Source: JBIIUJ01 sp044340025 (GTDB lineage: Bacteria; Pseudomonadota; Alphaproteobacteria; Caulobacterales; Aquidulcibacteraceae). Taken from it: a stretch of DNA of 15,067 nt. A program made the translations under genes and the position numbers. The notes under the pieces were generated by a model. That model made no database searches and was not told the DNA's origin. It saw nothing but the letters and a program-made list of their open reading frames with translations. Below, piece by piece: positions 12,733 through 15,067 of the stretch. Each line of letters starts with the position of its first letter. Positions within the stretch are counted from its first letter, which is position 1. Where the stretch lies: positions 1 to 15,067 of the forward strand of contig JBIIUJ010000058.1 of assembly GCA_044340025.1 (NCBI GenBank), given 5' to 3'.

Positions 12733-14715
12733 TCAGGCCGGTTCCGTCAGGCGCTCCAGCCTGACAAGCACGTCGCCGGCCTTCACCTGCACGCCTTCGG
12801 CCGCCAGGACGTCGGCGATCACGCCCGCCCTGCTTGCGCGCACGGTGTGCTCCATCTTCATCGCTTCCACGACCGCCAGCACGTCGCCCCTGGCGACCAC
12901 AGCGCCCGGCGCCACGGCCAGCGCGATCACCCGACCGGGCAGCGGCGCGCGGGCTTCGTCTTCTGCTTGCGCCCCTTCCGCTCCCGCGTCGGGGCGGTGA
13001 AATGCATAGAAGAAGACATCGCCCCGATCGGCCAGCCGCACGCCGTCTGGACCAACCAGCGCCAGCGCGTCGGGTTCGCCTGGCCGCTCGATGCGCCAAA
13101 GGGCGCCGTCAGGCGCGAAGGCCACGCGCTCGAACAGGCCGGTGGTTCCGTTTGCGCTCGTGCGCAGCCGGAGCGGTCCGGGCGACACTGTCACAGGCAC
13201 GGCTGCGCCGGCATTTTCAAACACGACCGTGAGGCGCGGCTCGGCGTTCATCCGCCAGCCATCGCGCGCGCTCCACGGGTCTGCCCCGCCCTCGCCCAGC
13301 GCCACCGCCGCGGCCGCTGCGGCAAGGCCGAGGCGTTGGGCCGCCGCTGCGTCTGGCCGCTCCAAGCCTGCCGCTTCGGTCTCCAGCAGGCCCGTGTCGC
13401 TGCGACCCGAAACAAACCGCTCGGCCCGGCAGACCCGCGCCAGAAAGCCGGCATTGGTCTGGGGCCCAAACACGGCCGTGCGTTCCAGCGCCGCGATCAG
13501 GCTCTGGCGCGCGCCCTCGCGATCGCGGCCATGAGCGATGAGCTTGGCAAGCAGGCTGTCATAGGCGTCAGGCACGCTGTCGCCAGCGCCATAGCCTGCG
13601 TCGACCCGCACGCCTTCCGGCGCCGCCAGGGCGATGATCGGCCCGGATGACGGCAGAAACCCGGCGTCTGCATCCTCCGCGACAAGGCGCGCCTCCATCG
13701 CCCAGCCCCGGCAGGCGATCTCGTCCTGGTGAAGGGGCAGGGGCTCGCCCGCCGCGACGCGCAGCTGCCATTCCACCAGATCCAGCCCCGTGATCGCCTC
13801 GGTCACAGGATGCTCCACCTGCAGGCGCGTGTTCATCTCCAGAAACCAGAACCCATCCGGCCGGAGCGGCCCGCCGCCCTCGGCGACGAACTCCACCGTG
13901 CCGGCGTTGGCGTAGGAAACAGCGCGCGCGATCTTGAGCGCCGCGTCGGTCAGGCTGGCGCGGGCTTCGGCGTCCACCAAAGGGGCGGGGGCTTCTTCGA
14001 TCAGTTTCTGGCGTCGCCGCTGGATGGTGCAGTCACGCTCGAACAGATGCACCAGACCGCCATGCTGGTCGCCAAACACCTGCACCTCGATGTGACGCGG
14101 GTTCTCCACCAGCTTTTCCAGCATCACCCGGTCATCGCCAAAGGCCGCCGCCGCTTCCCGTCGTGCGCTTTCCAGCGCCGGGACCAGGGCTGCGGCGTCG
14201 TCCACCCGCCGGATGCCGCGCCCGCCGCCGCCCGCCACCGCCTTGATCAGCAACGGAAAGCCGATGGCCTGCGCCGCCTGCGCCAGAACCTTTGGGCTCT
14301 GATCGGCCTCCCAATAGCCAGGCAGAACCGGCGCGCCGGCAGCCCTAGCGATCGCCTTGGCGCGGTCCTTGAGTCCCATGGCCCGGATTGCATCGGCCGA
14401 AGGGCCGACAAAGCCGATCCCCGCCGCGGCGCACGCCTCAGCGAACTCCGGATTCTCCGAGAGGAAGCCATAGCCGGGGTGGATCGCCTGCGCCCCATGC
14501 GCCTTCGCAGCGGCAAGGATCAGGTCCCCGCGCAGATAGCTGTCGCGCGCCGCCGCCGGGCCGAGCCGCACCGCCTCGTCGCAGGCGCGCACATGCATCG
14601 CCCCGGCGTCAGCGTCGGAATAGACCGCGATGGTGCGCAGCCCCATCAACCGGGCGGTGCGCGCAATCCTCACCGCGATCTCGCCGCGATTGGCGATCAG
14701 AAGCGACGCAAACAT
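12733..14715 (-). CDS. mccA: Biotin-dependent acyl-CoA carboxylase alpha subunit, probably 3-methylcrotonyl-CoA carboxylase
   Basis: Carboxylates biotin with ATP and bicarbonate for transfer to an acyl-CoA by a separate beta subunit; the MCC form acts in leucine breakdown. The 660 residues match the family length. Biotin carboxylase domain: LLIANRGEIAVRI (5-17), HPGYGFLSEN (79-88), AGGGGRGI (161-168), K158, H208, K237, E275 and EMNTRLQVEHPVTE (293-306), so the catalytic set is complete. The C-terminal biotinyl domain (about 590-655) has EAMKM with biotinylated K620. LPGYWEADQSP (131-141) resembles MCC's PGYHGDDQDP more than propionyl-CoA carboxylase. The ATG at 14713-14715 has AAGG 7 nt upstream and lies 9 nt after the preceding membrane-protein gene. 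The usual beta subunit and enoyl-CoA hydratase genes are not in view. Substrate assignment is moderately sure. Confidence 0.88.
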   Translation of the reverse strand: MFASLLIANRGEIAVRIARTARLMGLRTIAVYSDADAGAMHVRACDEAVRLGPAAARDSYLRGDLILAAAKAHGAQAIHPGYGFLSENPEFAEACAAAGIGFVGPSADAIRAMGLKDRAKAIARAAGAPVLPGYWEADQSPKVLAQAAQAIGFPLLIKAVAGGGGRGIRRVDDAAALVPALESARREAAAAFGDDRVMLEKLVENPRHIEVQVFGDQHGGLVHLFERDCTIQRRRQKLIEEAPAPLVDAEARASLTDAALKIARAVSYANAGTVEFVAEGGGPLRPDGFWFLEMNTRLQVEHPVTEAITGLDLVEWQLRVAAGEPLPLHQDEIACRGWAMEARLVAEDADAGFLPSSGPIIALAAPEGVRVDAGYGAGDSVPDAYDSLLAKLIAHGRDREGARQSLIAALERTAVFGPQTNAGFLARVCRAERFVSGRSDTGLLETEAAGLERPDAAAAQRLGLAAAAAAVALGEGGADPWSARDGWRMNAEPRLTVVFENAGAAVPVTVSPGPLRLRTSANGTTGLFERVAFAPDGALWRIERPGEPDALALVGPDGVRLADRGDVFFYAFHRPDAGAEGAQAEDEARAPLPGRVIALAVAPGAVVARGDVLAVVEAMKMEHTVRASRAGVIADVLAAEGVQVKAGDVLVRLERLTEPA

Positions 14716-14724
14716 GGCTTCGCC

Positions 14725-15067
14725 TTACCCCAGCGCGCCCAGAAGCACGATCGCCGCGATGAAGAGCGCGATCACCACGGCAAGTGCGACCAGCAGCACC
14801 AGCGTGCGCCACAGCGCCGAAAACCAGCCGAGCCGATAGCCGCCCTTCAGCTGGAAGAAGAGATGCAGGGGAACCGCCAGCGCCACGGCCTGCCCAGCCG
14901 CCTCGGCCCAGGATGGTCTGGCCGCGCCGATGAGCACGACTCCCAGGATCAGGATTGTCACCGCCGACATCGAATAAAGTGAAAAGACGACATGATCGTA
15001 GAGCGTGACCCCTCGCTTCCAGAAAAAGAGCATCCAGATGAAAGGCAGCGTCAGGGGCACGAAAAGA
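14725..15067 (-). CDS. Multi-spanning membrane protein, C-terminal part only, DUF3667-like
   Basis: The frame is open to the right edge and ends at a TAA (14725-14727), leaving 113 visible residues; the true start lies outside the window. Four hydrophobic segments are visible: one at the edge (about LFVPLTLPFIWMLFF), then VVFSLYSMSAVTILILGVVLI, AVALAVPLHLFF and a last long one LVLLVALAVVIALFIAAIVLL. The pattern of a Tyr-Asp-His before a membrane helix (YDHVVFSLY) and a late GGYRLGWFSALWRTL loop resembles the membrane half of DUF3667 proteins, which usually carry an N-terminal zinc ribbon that cannot be seen here. A GTG at 15058-15060 is a possible internal start but the frame continues past it. 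The 9-nt gap to the carboxylase suggests an operon. Function unknown. Confidence 0.65.
   Translation of the reverse strand, partial: LFVPLTLPFIWMLFFWKRGVTLYDHVVFSLYSMSAVTILILGVVLIGAARPSWAEAAGQAVALAVPLHLFFQLKGGYRLGWFSALWRTLVLLVALAVVIALFIAAIVLLGALG

Overview
The window looks like ordinary chromosomal DNA from a GC-rich alphaproteobacterium. It most resembles the stalked or budding Caulobacterales/Maricaulales-Hyphomonadaceae group. This is an inference from several signs: a cpaA-cpaB-cpaC-cpaD-cpaE-cpaF-tadB-tadC order, a eukaryote-like NADP isocitrate dehydrogenase, and CtrA-type boxes (TTAA-N7-TTAAC) in a sequence where TTAA is otherwise almost absent. No transposase, integrase, phage gene or CRISPR array was seen.

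Left part (1-3786), housekeeping genes. A PhoH-family ATPase runs off the left edge on the minus strand. It is divergent from a gamma-class carbonic-anhydrase-like hexapeptide protein, with a 293-bp gap between them that holds a consensus CtrA box. The carbonic anhydrase gene converges on icd; their stop codons overlap by 4 bp and sit in the loop of a 10-bp stem-loop. icd is in turn divergent from a TrmJ-type RNA methyltransferase with a TTG start. The 95 bp between these two carry a self-complementary -10-like GCTATAGC and an inverted repeat.

Centre (3850-12558), a compact plus-strand Tad/Flp pilus operon. It encodes prepilin peptidase CpaA, periplasmic CpaB, secretin CpaC, lipoprotein CpaD, the ParA-like localisation protein CpaE, the secretion ATPase CpaF and the inner-membrane platform proteins TadB and TadC. 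Most junctions overlap (GTGA, ATGA, TGATG) or abut, so the genes are probably translationally coupled. Together they would form a cell-envelope-spanning machine: CpaA matures the pilin, CpaF powers it through TadB/TadC, CpaB/C/D form the periplasmic and outer-membrane channel, and CpaE places it in the cell. The major pilin gene and the TadD/E/F/G genes are not in the window, so this is the assembly half of a split locus or a locus with an unusual order. A second, near-consensus CtrA box lies in the last codons of cpaA, just before cpaB.

Right part (12585-15067), minus strand. There is a CAU-anticodon tRNA with the acceptor pairs expected of tRNA-Ile2, behind a plausible promoter. Next comes a complete biotin-dependent carboxylase alpha subunit, most like 3-methylcrotonyl-CoA carboxylase. 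Last is the C-terminal half of a multi-spanning membrane protein resembling DUF3667, cut by the window edge.

No evidence for a wholly new system was found. The points most worth checking are the two related CtrA-type boxes, the stop-codon hairpin between the convergent genes, the pilin-less Tad locus, and the pairing of the carboxylase with a membrane protein instead of its usual partner.
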